Assembly (NCBI RefSeq): GCF_003254585.1
Contig: NZ_QJGZ01000040.1
Coordinates: forward strand, 310,001-374,000
DNA length: 64,000 nucleotides
Source of the DNA: Flavobacterium sharifuzzamanii
GTDB taxonomy: Bacteria > Bacteroidota > Bacteroidia > Flavobacteriales > Flavobacteriaceae
Direction of reading: 5' to 3'
The notes beneath the pieces are model-generated. The model had not been told where the DNA came from, did not search any database, and saw only the letters and a list, made by a program, of their open reading frames with translations. A program made the translations under genes and the position numbers. Positions 17,767 through 27,791 of this stretch are shown here, piece by piece; the first letter of the stretch is position 1; every line of letters starts with the position of its first letter.

Positions 17767-17794
17767 CTCTTTTGTGAATTTAAAGAATAAAAGA

Positions 17795-19228
17795 ATGAAG
17801 AATTTTAAACACATTTTTGTTATTGTAATTACATTTTTAGCGAGTCTTCAAATCAATGCCAAAATCAAATTGCCAGCATTGTTCTCTGATAACATGATGT
17901 TGCAACAAAAATCAAACACACCAATTTGGGGCTGGGCAGAAAAGAACGCCAACATCGTAATCAAAACTTCATGGGATTCTAAAACTTATAAGGTAAAAGC
18001 AGACAATTCTGGTAAATGGAAAACAGAATTAAAAACGGTTTCTTTTGGCGGACCTTATACAATCGAAGTTTCAGAAGGAAACGAAAAAGTAACTATCAAA
18101 AATGTTTTGTTGGGAGAAGTCTGGCTTTGTTCAGGACAATCGAATATGGAAATGCCATTGAAAGGATTTCAGGGACAGCCTGTTAAAAACGGAAATGAAA
18201 TTATCGTAAGATCGACCAACAAAAACATTCGTTTAATCACGATTCCAAGAGCAACAGTTTTGGAACCTTTACAAGATTTTGAAGGAAAATGGGAAGAAGC
18301 TTCTCCAAAATCGACTTCAAATTTTAGTGCGACGGCTTGGTATTTTGGTTCGCTTTTGCAGGAAGTTTTAAATGTTCCAGTTGGATTGATTCACGTTTCA
18401 TACGGAGGTTCAAGCATGGAAGCTTGGATGAACAAAGAGATGCTAAAGGATTTTGCAAGCGCTAAAATCCCAACTACAAAAGAAGAATTGGCAAAAGATC
18501 CAAATCGTGTTCCTACGACTTTGTTTAACGGAATGCTTTCGCCTGTAATTGGTTACGGAATCAAAGGCTGTATTTGGTATCAGGGTGAATCGAATTACGA
18601 AAAAGCTTCTGAATATACTGCTTTAATGAAAAAAATGGTAAGCAGTTGGAGAACATTGTGGAATCAGGGAGAATTTCCTTTTTATTTTGCTCAAATTGCG
18701 CCGTTTAATTATGCTTCATTTCACCCAAAAGATTATTTGGAAAAATACAATTCGGCTTATTTGAGAGAGGCACAGTTTAAGGCTTCAAAGGAAATTCCAA
18801 ACTCAGCAATGGCTGTTTTAATGGATGTTGGAGAAGAAAATAACATTCATCCAATGGACAAAGAAAAAGGAGGAAACCGACTGGCTTTTCAGGCTTTAGC
18901 AAGAACGTACGGAATTGAAGGTTTCGAATTCGAAAGTCCGAAATACAAATCGATGGAAATCAAAGATGGCTCTGTAACGGTTTCTTTTGATGATGTTGCT
19001 AACGGAATTACATCTTATGATAAAGAAGTTTTAGGTTTTGAAATAGCAGGAGCAGACAAAGTTTTTTATCCAGCTAAAACTGTGGTGAGAAGAAAATCAG
19101 TTGTTCTGACTTCGGATAAAGTGAAAAATCCAGTTGCAGTTCGTTATTTATGGAAGGATTTCGCTAAAGCGGAATTGTTTAGTGCAGGTGGTTTGCCAGT
19201 TTCTTCGTTTAGAACGGATGAGTGGTAG
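17795..19228 (+). CDS. SASA-type carbohydrate O-acetylesterase
   Basis: SGNH/SASA esterases remove O-acetyl groups from sugars. Rhamnogalacturonan carries acetyl groups on galacturonate, which fits the neighbours. The protein (477 residues) has a signal peptide (ITFLASLQINA), the catalytic serine block CSGQSNMEM (Ser about 116), the second family block CIWYQGESNYEKA (about 255) and a candidate catalytic His in ENNIHPMDK (about 352). A GTG seven codons upstream also keeps the frame open, but ATG 17795 gives a normal signal peptide. The sialate-esterase family name reflects homology; sialic acid is not expected here. Confidence 0.85.
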   Translation: MKNFKHIFVIVITFLASLQINAKIKLPALFSDNMMLQQKSNTPIWGWAEKNANIVIKTSWDSKTYKVKADNSGKWKTELKTVSFGGPYTIEVSEGNEKVTIKNVLLGEVWLCSGQSNMEMPLKGFQGQPVKNGNEIIVRSTNKNIRLITIPRATVLEPLQDFEGKWEEASPKSTSNFSATAWYFGSLLQEVLNVPVGLIHVSYGGSSMEAWMNKEMLKDFASAKIPTTKEELAKDPNRVPTTLFNGMLSPVIGYGIKGCIWYQGESNYEKASEYTALMKKMVSSWRTLWNQGEFPFYFAQIAPFNYASFHPKDYLEKYNSAYLREAQFKASKEIPNSAMAVLMDVGEENNIHPMDKEKGGNRLAFQALARTYGIEGFEFESPKYKSMEIKDGSVTVSFDDVANGITSYDKEVLGFEIAGADKVFYPAKTVVRRKSVVLTSDKVKNPVAVRYLWKDFAKAELFSAGGLPVSSFRTDEW

Positions 19229-19231
19229 TTT

Positions 19232-19286
19232 ATAATTGTGAATTGTGAATTGTGAATTGTGAATGATGAGTTATGAGTTATGAGTT
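19232..19286 (+). repeat. Heptamer tandem repeats (GAATTGT, GTTATGA)
   Basis: About four copies of GAATTGT followed by copies of GTTATGA, the same 7-mer that occurs at 7377. They precede family A copy 4. Confidence 0.8.
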
Positions 19287-19300
19287 TCGGCGTCTAGTTT

Positions 19301-19400
19301 GTCATTTCGACGAAGGAGAAATCTTCGCAAGTAACTCCGAAACGTGAATCGCCAATCTTTGTCGAGCTTCTCGTGGAGATTTCTCCTTCGTCGAAATGAC
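19301..19400 (+). repeat. Palindromic intergenic repeat, family A copy 4
   Basis: GTCATTTCGACGAAGGAGAA on the left and its inverse complement on the right, 100 bp end to end. An ATG inside the right arm (GAAATGAC) opens the frame of the next gene too early. Confidence 0.9.
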
Positions 19401-19479
19401 AAGAAATGAGAATAAATCTGCGAGAGAAAATAAAAAAATATACCTACAAGGTTTTAAAAACTTTGCAGGAAAGAAAACG

Positions 19480-21810
19480 ATGAAAAATAATATACTATTA
19501 CTACTTCTCTTCACAACGCTTTGCCTCAAAGCGCAAATTCCTACGCTCGATAATTACAATCAAGTTTGGACAACGCAAAGCAACAATTCATCAGAATCTA
19601 TGCCTTTGGGAGGCGGTGATATTGGTATGAATATCTGGGTCGAGAAAGGCGATTTGTATTTCTATTTTTCGCGAAGCGGGACTTTTGACGAACATAATAC
19701 TTTATTGAAATTAGGACGTGTAAAAGTGACGTTAAGCCCAAATCCGTTTGAGGGAAAGGAAGGTTTTCGTCAGGAATTAAAATTGAAAGACGGATATGTT
19801 TTAGTTGGTCAAAATGATACTAAAATCAAACTTTGGGTGGACGTTTTTAAACCAATTATTCATGTTGATTTAGAAAGTAAAAATCCGTTGAAAATGACTG
19901 CTTCTTACGAAAGCTGGCGTTATCAAAATCGTTATCCGAAAGGAAAGGAAAATAACGCTAATTCATATAAATGGGCGCCTCAAGGAGAACTTATTACATA
20001 TAAAGATTCTATTTCGTTTGAAAATAACGGTATCAAATTTTACCACAGAAATCGAGAAAACACGGTTTTTGATGTAGCGGTAAAACAGCAGAAAATGGAA
20101 TCGGTTAAAGATCAAATGCTGAACCCGATTGCGAATCTGACTTTCGGCGGATTCATGAAAGGCGATAACTTAAAACCAGACGGAACATATCTTGGAAAAT
20201 ATCAGGACACTGATTTTAAAGGTTTTAATTTAACAAGCATAAAACCATCCAAAAAACATTCATTAGAAATTTATTTAAATACTAATCAATCTGATTTTTC
20301 AATTTGGAATAATGGATTAAAAAGTTTGATTTCAGCCAATAAAAACAATTTCAAACAAGCAGAAAAAAATACTCAAAAATGGTGGAATAATTTCTGGAAT
20401 CGCAGTTTTATTTTTACTCAAAAAAATCATTCAAGTGCCAAAGATTCGGTATATCAAATCGGACAGAATTATCAGTTGTTCCGATATATGTTGGGATGCA
20501 ATGCTTATGGAAAATACCCGACAAAATTCAACGGCGGACTTTTCACAGTTGATCCTGTTTATACAAATAAAGACCTGAATTTTACGCCCGATTTCAGAAA
20601 TTGGGGAGGCGGAACCATAACAGCTCAGAATCAGCGATTGGTTTATTTTCCGATGGTAAAAAGCGGTGATTTTGATATGATGAAATCGCAATTGGATTAT
20701 TACGTAAGTCTTCAAAAAAATGCCGAATTACGATCTAAAGTATATTGGAAACATAACGGAGCATCATTCACTGAGCAACTAGAAAACTTCGGCTTGCCAA
20801 ATCCTGCTGAATATGAATGGAAACGTCCCGCAGATTATGATCCGGGAATGGAATATAATGCGTGGCTAGAATACGAATGGGATACGGTTTTAGAATTCTG
20901 TCAGATGATGCTTCAGCAAAAGGAATATGCTGGGGAAGATATTCAGAAATACAACCAGTTCATTATAAGTTGTCTTCGTTTTTTCGATGAACATTATCAA
21001 TATTTAGCCAAACAAAGAGGCAGAAAAGCTCTGGATGGAAACGGAAAATTAATTCTTTTTCCGGGTTCGGGAGCAGAAACGTATAAAATGGCGAATAATG
21101 CTAACAGCACGATTTCGGCTTTGCAAGTTATTACAGAAAACCTTTTAAACCTTTCTGGTAATCAATTGTCAAAAGATGACTCAGAATATTTAAAAGCATT
21201 TCAAACGAGAATTCCGCCTTTGAATTTTGGGCAGATCGAAAATCATAAAGTTTTACTTCCTGCTAAATCTTGGGAAAGAGTTAATAATTCTGAAGTACCA
21301 CAGTTATATCCTGTTTATCCTTGGGGAATTTACGGCGTTGGAAAACCTGATCTAGAAATAGCTTTAAATACTTGGAAATATGATTCTGATGCATTGAAAT
21401 TTAGAAGTCATGTTGGTTGGAAACAAGATAATATTTTCGCAGCTCGTTTGGGTTTAACCGACGAAGCAGCAAAATATAATATACTAAAAATGGCGAATTC
21501 AGAGAGACGTTTTCCAGCTTTTTGGGGACCAGGATTTGACTGGGTTCCAGATCATAATTGGGGAGGATCGGGAATGATTGGCATGCAGGAAATGCTTTTG
21601 CAGGAAGCAGACGGGAAGATATATCTTTTTCCAGCTTGGCCAAAAGAATGGAACGTACATTTTAAATTACATGCCAAACAAAATACAACAATTGAAGCCG
21701 AACTCTTAAACGGAGAATTAAAGGTTTTAAAAGTAATTCCAGAAGAAAGAAAAAAAGACATTATAAATCTGCTAGGAAAATCTGAAGCAGAGAAAACGAA
21801 ATTAAACTAA
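19480..21810 (+). CDS. GH95-like / DUF5703 (alpha/alpha)6 glycosidase-like protein
   Basis: A 776-residue secreted protein (signal LLLLFTTLCLKA). The N-terminal beta domain starts with SMPLGGGDIGMNIWVEKGDL (about 40-60), a relative of the LPLGNGRLGA motif of GH95. The remainder is helix-rich with conserved-looking Trp and Gly patches, such as FPAFWGPGFDWVPDHNWGGS (about 670-690), as in (alpha/alpha)6 glycosidases. DUF5703-type proteins of this architecture are common in Bacteroidota pectin loci and lack a firmly known activity. The frame runs on to an ATG at 19396 in the upstream repeat, but ATG 19480 starts the signal peptide and is preferred. The next gene starts 15 bp after the stop, so the two are co-transcribed. 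Confidence 0.65.
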   Translation: MKNNILLLLLFTTLCLKAQIPTLDNYNQVWTTQSNNSSESMPLGGGDIGMNIWVEKGDLYFYFSRSGTFDEHNTLLKLGRVKVTLSPNPFEGKEGFRQELKLKDGYVLVGQNDTKIKLWVDVFKPIIHVDLESKNPLKMTASYESWRYQNRYPKGKENNANSYKWAPQGELITYKDSISFENNGIKFYHRNRENTVFDVAVKQQKMESVKDQMLNPIANLTFGGFMKGDNLKPDGTYLGKYQDTDFKGFNLTSIKPSKKHSLEIYLNTNQSDFSIWNNGLKSLISANKNNFKQAEKNTQKWWNNFWNRSFIFTQKNHSSAKDSVYQIGQNYQLFRYMLGCNAYGKYPTKFNGGLFTVDPVYTNKDLNFTPDFRNWGGGTITAQNQRLVYFPMVKSGDFDMMKSQLDYYVSLQKNAELRSKVYWKHNGASFTEQLENFGLPNPAEYEWKRPADYDPGMEYNAWLEYEWDTVLEFCQMMLQQKEYAGEDIQKYNQFIISCLRFFDEHYQYLAKQRGRKALDGNGKLILFPGSGAETYKMANNANSTISALQVITENLLNLSGNQLSKDDSEYLKAFQTRIPPLNFGQIENHKVLLPAKSWERVNNSEVPQLYPVYPWGIYGVGKPDLEIALNTWKYDSDALKFRSHVGWKQDNIFAARLGLTDEAAKYNILKMANSERRFPAFWGPGFDWVPDHNWGGSGMIGMQEMLLQEADGKIYLFPAWPKEWNVHFKLHAKQNTTIEAELLNGELKVLKVIPEERKKDIINLLGKSEAEKTKLN

Positions 21811-21825
21811 CTATTGCTAATTAAA

Positions 21826-24285
21826 ATGATAAAGAAATTAATAGGTGCTGCAGTTTTGTCCATGCTTTTAACCACAAACGGACAAGCACAATCAGTCGCA
21901 AATACTGATAAACAAATCGTAAAAGTTGACTTTGATTTTTTTCAAAGAAGACTAGAAGAAGTTCATGATCCTAGTTATGATTCTTGGGTGATTAATGAAG
22001 GAAAAGAAGCTGAAAAATCATTTAATAATGTATCATTTAAGTTAAAGGGAAACTTTACTTCTAAATGGTATAAAGTCGGAATGAGCGCACCGTTTTACAA
22101 CAAATTAGGAAGTGATGGTTTGGTTACGTCCGAAAATTTGGAATTGAAAATCAGTGGACTGAAAGCAGGAAAACATACACTTTTGACATTTCATAACGCC
22201 TTTGATGTGATTACAGGAAAAACTTTTTCTCCAATCAAAATCTTCGTAAACGGAAAACTTCAGGAAACTGTAAATGCGAGTCAGAGAGCCAATGCTAAAA
22301 TTGATGCTTCGATGGCGTATATTACTTTTAATGCCGAAAAAGGAAAAGATGTAATTGTTCGTTTTGAAATTGATCCAACTTCAAACCCAGATATTATAAA
22401 ACAGATTGTAATCAACGGTTTTGAAATTGATACGCCAAATTTAATGAATCAGGCCAGAACTCCAGAACCAAAAAACAGAGACGAACATGTTGAAATCGGT
22501 AAAACTTTAACCTTAAAATGGGATGCTGTAAAAAATGTGGCATCACATAAAATATATTTTGGTGAAGACAAAAATGCGGTAGAAAATGCAACTGAATCTT
22601 CAAAAGAATTTAAAGGAAAACTAACTGAGAAATCGTATTCAGTTTCTGATTTATATTCGGGAACAACTTATTATTGGAGAGTCGATGAAGTGTATAATAA
22701 TGGCGAAGTTACATTAGGAAATGTATGGTCGTTTAAACCAGCTCAATTGGCGTTTCCAGGTGCAGAAGGTTACGGACGTTATGCAGTAGGAGGCCGTGGC
22801 GGAAAAGTAATTGAGGTAACCAATTTAAATGACGATGGACCAGGAAGTTTACGTGATGCCATCAATCAGGAAATTGGACCAAGAACGATCGTTTTTAATG
22901 TTTCGGGAAATATAAAACTGGCTTCAAGATTAGTAGCAAATCAGCCTTATATTACTATTGCGGGACAAACTGCTCCAGGTGAGGGAATCACAATCAGTAG
23001 AGCGCCAATTGGATTGACAGGAAATGATGGAGTAATTCGATTTTTGAAAGTAAGAATCGGAGGTGGAACTACTTTCGACGGAATGGGATTAACGGGCGCA
23101 GATTATAGTATAATTGATCACTGTTCAATAAGCTGGACGATCGATGAATCGTTTAGTTCGCGTGGTGCGCATCATATTACTTTACAACGAACTTTAATTT
23201 CTGAAGCTTTAAACATTGCGGGACATGATAAATATCCTGAAGGAAAAATGCATGGTTTTGCGGCAACAATTGGCGGAGATATTGGAAGTTTTCACCATAA
23301 TTTATTGGCTCACAATCAAGGTCGTAACTGGAGTATTGGCGGTGGTTTAAATGGCGATGGATATTATACAGGAAGACTGGATATTACAAACAATGTAGTT
23401 TATAACTGGGGAACTAGAACAACTGACGGAGGAGCAAACGAAGTGAATTTTGTAAACAATTTTTATAAACCAGGTGCTTCAACTAAAATATTCGTGGCCT
23501 TAAATGCACAACATGAAGGTGTTGGAAAAGGTATGCAACGTTATTATTTTAACGGAAATATTATGCCGGGTTACTTTGATGAGAAATCTCAGGATAAAGG
23601 CAGAAAATCTACTATAAGCCATAATGAAAAAGTAGATTATGAAACTTTCGTTGACAAACCATTTTTTCCTTCGTATGTAGAAACGCAATCAGCGAAAGCG
23701 GCTTATAAAAATGTGCTTTCAGATGTTGGTGCTAATCAGCCGTTTTTTGATAAACACGATAATAGAATTGTAGATGAAACCTTAAAAGGAACTTTCACTT
23801 ACAAAGGCAGTAAAAGCGGATTAGGCGGAATGATCGATAACGAACAAGATGCAGGAGGATGGCCAAATTTTGCTTCGGAAACTCGTCCATCAGATTGGGA
23901 TACAGATCATGACGGTTTGCCAAATTGGTGGGAAAAAGCTTTTGGTTTAAACGAAAATTCAAAAGCTGGAGATTTTTCAGATGCAAATCAGGATACAGAC
24001 AAAGACGGATTTACGCAGTTGGATAATTATTTAGACTGGCTGGCTCAACCTCATTATTTTATGAATTCAGGAGAGAAAAAGACTTTAAGTGCTGCAGATT
24101 ATTTCAAAGGTTATGAAAACAAACCAGTGTATACTTTCTCTGATCTTAAAAATGGAAAAGTAGTTTTAAAAGGAAAAGAAATTCAGTTTACAACAGTTGA
24201 AAAAGGATTTGCTTCTTTCGTTTTAACTGTAAAAGACGTAGACGGAGATTCAATGAGCAGAACCATTAATTTCTTTATTAAATAA
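21826..24285 (+). CDS. Multidomain pectate lyase (PL1), with FnIII and calcium-binding repeat
   Basis: PL1 lyases cut polygalacturonan by calcium-dependent beta-elimination. The protein (819 residues) has a signal peptide, a beta-sandwich carbohydrate-binding-like part (30-205), a fibronectin III-like domain (about 210-305), and the beta-helix lyase domain from about 310 (AFPGAEGYGRYAVGGRGGKV, ITIAGQTAPGEG, DYSIIDHCSISWTIDES). A thrombospondin-3-like calcium motif follows (DTDHDGLPNWWEKAFGL, about 695-715). The ATG is 12 bp downstream of an in-frame TTG, and I chose the ATG. It is the largest of three lyases of this family in the window. The front domains probably bind substrate. Confidence 0.8.
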   Translation: MIKKLIGAAVLSMLLTTNGQAQSVANTDKQIVKVDFDFFQRRLEEVHDPSYDSWVINEGKEAEKSFNNVSFKLKGNFTSKWYKVGMSAPFYNKLGSDGLVTSENLELKISGLKAGKHTLLTFHNAFDVITGKTFSPIKIFVNGKLQETVNASQRANAKIDASMAYITFNAEKGKDVIVRFEIDPTSNPDIIKQIVINGFEIDTPNLMNQARTPEPKNRDEHVEIGKTLTLKWDAVKNVASHKIYFGEDKNAVENATESSKEFKGKLTEKSYSVSDLYSGTTYYWRVDEVYNNGEVTLGNVWSFKPAQLAFPGAEGYGRYAVGGRGGKVIEVTNLNDDGPGSLRDAINQEIGPRTIVFNVSGNIKLASRLVANQPYITIAGQTAPGEGITISRAPIGLTGNDGVIRFLKVRIGGGTTFDGMGLTGADYSIIDHCSISWTIDESFSSRGAHHITLQRTLISEALNIAGHDKYPEGKMHGFAATIGGDIGSFHHNLLAHNQGRNWSIGGGLNGDGYYTGRLDITNNVVYNWGTRTTDGGANEVNFVNNFYKPGASTKIFVALNAQHEGVGKGMQRYYFNGNIMPGYFDEKSQDKGRKSTISHNEKVDYETFVDKPFFPSYVETQSAKAAYKNVLSDVGANQPFFDKHDNRIVDETLKGTFTYKGSKSGLGGMIDNEQDAGGWPNFASETRPSDWDTDHDGLPNWWEKAFGLNENSKAGDFSDANQDTDKDGFTQLDNYLDWLAQPHYFMNSGEKKTLSAADYFKGYENKPVYTFSDLKNGKVVLKGKEIQFTTVEKGFASFVLTVKDVDGDSMSRTINFFIK

Positions 24286-24296
24286 AAAAAATGGGT

Positions 24297-24448
24297 TTGC
24301 CACGAATTACACGAATTTCCACGAATTAGTTTTTTGCCACAGATTAAAAGGATTAAATTGATTTTTACACTAAATAATCTGTGCTAATCCTTTTAATCTG
24401 TGGCAAGAAAAAGAAAAAATTAGTACAATTCGTGTAATTCGTGGCAAA
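24297..24448 (+). repeat. Nested inverted intergenic repeat (family B)
   Basis: The outer arms are TTTGCCACGAATTACACGAA and its inverse complement at 24427-24448. The inner arms are TTTGCCACAGATTAAAAGG and CCTTTTAATCTGTGGCAA. The four words also build the other family B elements. Confidence 0.9.
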
Positions 24449-24465
24449 CAAAAAATAAATTCAAA

Positions 24466-26484
24466 ATGAAAAAGAACATCATCATATCCTCTTTATTTTT
24501 TTCAACCGTAATCTTTGCACAAAACAAAGGCTTGGTTGCAAATTCAGAAAGTCCGTATTCAAAATTACAGAGTGTAGGCTTGCAAGATGTAAAATGGACA
24601 AACGGTTTTTGGAAAGAACAATTTGATGTAGAAACCAAAAACACACTGCCGTATATGTGGGATTTGTATCATAACGATGAGATTTCGCATGCTTACAAAA
24701 ACTTCGAAATTGCAGCAGGTTTAAGCAAAGGAACTTTCAAAGGACCTTCGTTTCATGATGGTGATTTCTATAAGATTTTTGAGGGAATGGCAGCGACTTA
24801 TGCTGTCACAAAAGATAAAAAACTCGATGCTGAAATGGATAAAGCAATTGTGCTTTTCGCGAAAGTGCAACGTAAAGATGGTTATATTCATACGCCAGTT
24901 TTAATTGATGAACGTTGGGGAACTTTAGGCCCAGAAGAAGTAAAAAAACAATTGGGTTTTGAGAAATACAATATGGGACATTTGATGACTGCAGCTTGTA
25001 TTCATTATCGCGCGACAGGAAAAACAAATTTCCTCAATATCGCAAAAGGTGTTGCTGATTTCTTGTATGATTTCTACAAAAAAGCTTCACCAGAATTGGC
25101 TCGAAATGCAATTTGTCCGTCTCATTATATGGGAATTGTAGAAATGTATAGAACGACTAAAAATCCTAAATACTTAGAATTGGCTAATAATCTAATTGAC
25201 ATTCGCGGAACTACAAATGACGGAACCGATGATAATCAGGACAGAGTTCCGTTTAGACAGCAGACAACTGCAATGGGACACGCTGTAAGAGCAAATTATC
25301 TTTATGCCGGAGTAGCCGATTTGTATGCCGAAACGGGAGAAAAGAAATTATTAGATAATCTAGAATCTATTTGGGATGATGTAACGTATCGCAAAATGTA
25401 CATTACAGGAGGTTGCGGTTCTTTATATGATGGTGTTTCGCCAGACGGAACTTCGTATGATCCAACAGTGGTGCAGAAAATTCATCAGGCTTACGGAAGA
25501 CCTTTTCAATTGCCAAATGCAACGGCTCATACCGAAACTTGCGCCAATATTGGAAATGTGCTATGGAATTGGAGAATGCTTCAAATTACAGGAGATGCCA
25601 AATATGCTGACATCGTTGAATTAGCATTATACAATAGTGTGCTTTCTGGAATGGATTTAGAAGGAGAAAAATTTCTTTATAATAATCCGCTGAATGTTTC
25701 TAATGATCTGCCGTTTCACCAAAGATGGGGAAATGAACGTGAAGGTTATATTGCCTTATCCAACTGTTGTGCACCAAACGTAACCAGAACAGTGGCCGAA
25801 GTTGGAAATTACGCTTATAATATTTCGAAAGAAGGTTTGTATGTAAATTTATACGGAAGTAATCAATTGAAAACAAAATCTTTAAACGGAGAAGAAATCG
25901 AAATCGAACAGCAAACCAATTATCCTTGGGATGGAAAAATTACTTTAAAAATTGTAAAAGCGTCAAAAGATTTACAAAACTTCTTTTTAAGAATTCCAGG
26001 TTGGAGTCAGAATGCTGAAGTTTCGATTAATAATTCGAAAATTACAGATAAAATCGTTTCTGGAACTTATTTGAAATTAAATCAAAAATGGAAAAAAGGA
26101 GATGTGATCGAGTTGAATCTCCCAATGCCAGTTGAATTAATGGAAGCCAATCCGTTAGTTGAAGAAGTTAAAAATCAAGTAGCTGTAAAAAGAGGACCTT
26201 TGGTATATTGTTTAGAATCTGATCAGCTTCCCGCAAAAATAAGTGTAAATGATGTGGCTTTGAATTTGAAATCAAAATTTACGACTAACACTTTTACATT
26301 AAATAATAGAAACTTAGTTAGCATTGAAGCTGAAGCAGTTATAAATTCTAATAATTCATGGAATAAATCTTTGTACAAACCACTTTCTTCTAAGGATGCA
26401 ACTGCAGTACCTGTAAAACTAATTCCGTATTTTGCATGGGGAAATAAAGGAAAAGGTGAAATGACGGTTTGGATGTCGCACTAA
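24466..26484 (+). CDS. GH127 beta-L-arabinofuranosidase-family protein
   Basis: GH127 comprises (alpha/alpha)6 enzymes with a zinc-bound cysteine nucleophile. The founding activity is beta-L-arabinofuranosidase, and a Bacteroides member acts on aceric acid of rhamnogalacturonan II. The 672-residue protein shows a signal peptide (STVIFAQ), the family region HDGDFYKIFEGMAATYAV, the zinc-ligand stretch AHTETCANIGN (about 355-365) and the CC pair SNCCAPN (about residues 434-438) that holds the nucleophile cysteine. Length and motifs are typical. The exact sugar cannot be decided. The context of a pectin locus supports either arabinose or aceric acid. Confidence 0.9.
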   Translation: MKKNIIISSLFFSTVIFAQNKGLVANSESPYSKLQSVGLQDVKWTNGFWKEQFDVETKNTLPYMWDLYHNDEISHAYKNFEIAAGLSKGTFKGPSFHDGDFYKIFEGMAATYAVTKDKKLDAEMDKAIVLFAKVQRKDGYIHTPVLIDERWGTLGPEEVKKQLGFEKYNMGHLMTAACIHYRATGKTNFLNIAKGVADFLYDFYKKASPELARNAICPSHYMGIVEMYRTTKNPKYLELANNLIDIRGTTNDGTDDNQDRVPFRQQTTAMGHAVRANYLYAGVADLYAETGEKKLLDNLESIWDDVTYRKMYITGGCGSLYDGVSPDGTSYDPTVVQKIHQAYGRPFQLPNATAHTETCANIGNVLWNWRMLQITGDAKYADIVELALYNSVLSGMDLEGEKFLYNNPLNVSNDLPFHQRWGNEREGYIALSNCCAPNVTRTVAEVGNYAYNISKEGLYVNLYGSNQLKTKSLNGEEIEIEQQTNYPWDGKITLKIVKASKDLQNFFLRIPGWSQNAEVSINNSKITDKIVSGTYLKLNQKWKKGDVIELNLPMPVELMEANPLVEEVKNQVAVKRGPLVYCLESDQLPAKISVNDVALNLKSKFTTNTFTLNNRNLVSIEAEAVINSNNSWNKSLYKPLSSKDATAVPVKLIPYFAWGNKGKGEMTVWMSH

Positions 26485-26490
26485 ATTTTG

Positions 26491-26541
26491 GACACGGATG
26501 AAACGGATTGCCCTTGGCAAAACGCGGATTAAAACGGATTT
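26491..26541 (+). repeat. 'cgcggat' intergenic repeat (family D)
   Basis: ACACGGATGAAACGGATT and AACGCGGATTAAAACGGATT repeat the family D word. No right arm is evident before the neighbouring family A copy. Confidence 0.65.
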
Positions 26542-26574
26542 CTAATTTTATTGAAATACAATCATCTTTGCCAA

Positions 26575-26597
26575 AGTTTTAAACTTTGACAAAGATT
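26575..26597 (+). repeat. Hairpin 'ctttgccaaag...ctttgacaaag'
   Basis: CTTTGCCAAAGTTTTAAACT pairs with a shifted copy, ACTTTGACAAAG, giving a stable stem in the spacer between GH127 and the methylesterase. A similar hairpin occurs at 45409. Confidence 0.65.
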
Positions 26598-26616
26598 TTA
26601 AATAACCGTGCAGTTT

Positions 26617-26714
26617 GTCATTCTGAGGAACGAAGAATTACACACGTAATTCGGCAAAGATTGAGGATTTAGATTGCAGAGTTTCTAGTGCCATCTTTCC
26701 TTCGTCAAGATGAC
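26617..26714 (+). repeat. Palindromic intergenic repeat, family A copy 5 (degenerate)
   Basis: GTCATTCTGAGGAACGAAGA on the left and CTTTCCTTCGTCAAGATGAC on the right. The arms are only partly complementary, in line with an older copy. It precedes the CE8 gene. Confidence 0.75.
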
Positions 26715-26746
26715 AAAACAAAATGAATAAGTAAATAGAAAAACAT

Positions 26747-27733
26747 ATGAAATACATCCTAACTCTATTATTAATAACAACACTTTCCCTATCAGCTCAA
26801 ACGCTTGATAACAAATTAACATTGACCGTTGCTCAAGACGGTTCTGGAGATTTTAAAACCATTCAAGAAGCGGTGAATAATGTAAAAGACAATTCAGAGA
26901 AACGTGTTGTAATCACTATAAAGCCTGGAAAGTATGTTGAAAAGTTAGAAATTCCTGCTTCAAAACCCTTTATTACTTTAAAAGGTTTAGATCGAAATAA
27001 AACCATTATTTCATTTAATGATTATTCAGGAAAACCACTTCGAGAACCAGATCCGTCGGGTAAAAAAGAATTTGGTACAGGAACTTCGTATTCTTTCATA
27101 ATTAAAGGAAATGATTGTACGCTTGAAAATCTTACTGTAGAAAATACAGCGGGACGAGTAGGGCAAGCAGTTGCACTTCACATTAAAGGCGATAGAGTAA
27201 TTGTAAAGAATTGTAATCTTTTAGCCAATCAGGATACACTTTATTTATCAGAAGGAAACACCCGAACTTATTTTGAAAACTGTTTCATCAACGGTACAAC
27301 CGATTTTATTTTTGGTTCGGCAACTGCTTATTTTTATAAATGTACGATTGAAAGTTTAGTCAATTCTTATATTACGGCAGCTTCAACTCCGCAAGGACAA
27401 ACTTATGGTTTTGTTTTTGTGGATTGTAAGCTTAGCGCAAAAGACAAATCAGTCGATAAAGTATTTCTGGGAAGACCTTGGAGACCTTATGCACAAACTG
27501 TTTTTATCAATACAGATTTAGGTTCGCATATAATTCCAGAAGGTTGGAATGAATGGATTGATAGTAGATTTCCTGATAAAGACAAAACTGCTTATTATGC
27601 GGAACTTGGAAGTAAAGGTTCGAGTGCAAAATATATTTCGCAGCGCGTATTATGGTCGCATCAATTGAAGAAAGAAGATCTTAAAAAATACAATCGAGAT
27701 TTAGTTTTGAACGGATGGGATCCGAATAAATAG
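26747..27733 (+). CDS. Pectin methylesterase (CE8)
   Basis: CE8 enzymes hydrolyse galacturonate methyl esters and so prepare homogalacturonan for PL1 and GH28. The 328-residue protein has a signal peptide (LSLSAQ, near residue 18) and a right-handed beta-helix with all family signatures: GQAVAL (Gln140), ANQDTLY (Gln162 and catalytic Asp163), GTTDFIFG (catalytic Asp186) and LGRPWRPYAQT (Arg243 and Trp245). The length is standard for bacterial members without extra domains. It ends the first transcription unit and is followed by a strong hairpin terminator. Confidence 0.95.
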   Translation: MKYILTLLLITTLSLSAQTLDNKLTLTVAQDGSGDFKTIQEAVNNVKDNSEKRVVITIKPGKYVEKLEIPASKPFITLKGLDRNKTIISFNDYSGKPLREPDPSGKKEFGTGTSYSFIIKGNDCTLENLTVENTAGRVGQAVALHIKGDRVIVKNCNLLANQDTLYLSEGNTRTYFENCFINGTTDFIFGSATAYFYKCTIESLVNSYITAASTPQGQTYGFVFVDCKLSAKDKSVDKVFLGRPWRPYAQTVFINTDLGSHIIPEGWNEWIDSRFPDKDKTAYYAELGSKGSSAKYISQRVLWSHQLKKEDLKKYNRDLVLNGWDPNK

Positions 27734-27791
27734 TGCTTTAATTTTACCCAAAATAGGGAACCTTAAACAGAACAAAATTTTAATTTAACAA

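Noticed and set aside
24297..24448. Possible CRISPR array or riboswitch in repeat-rich spacers
   Set aside because: The words are arranged as inverted pairs, not as regularly spaced direct repeats, no cas genes are present, and no known riboswitch core is apparent.
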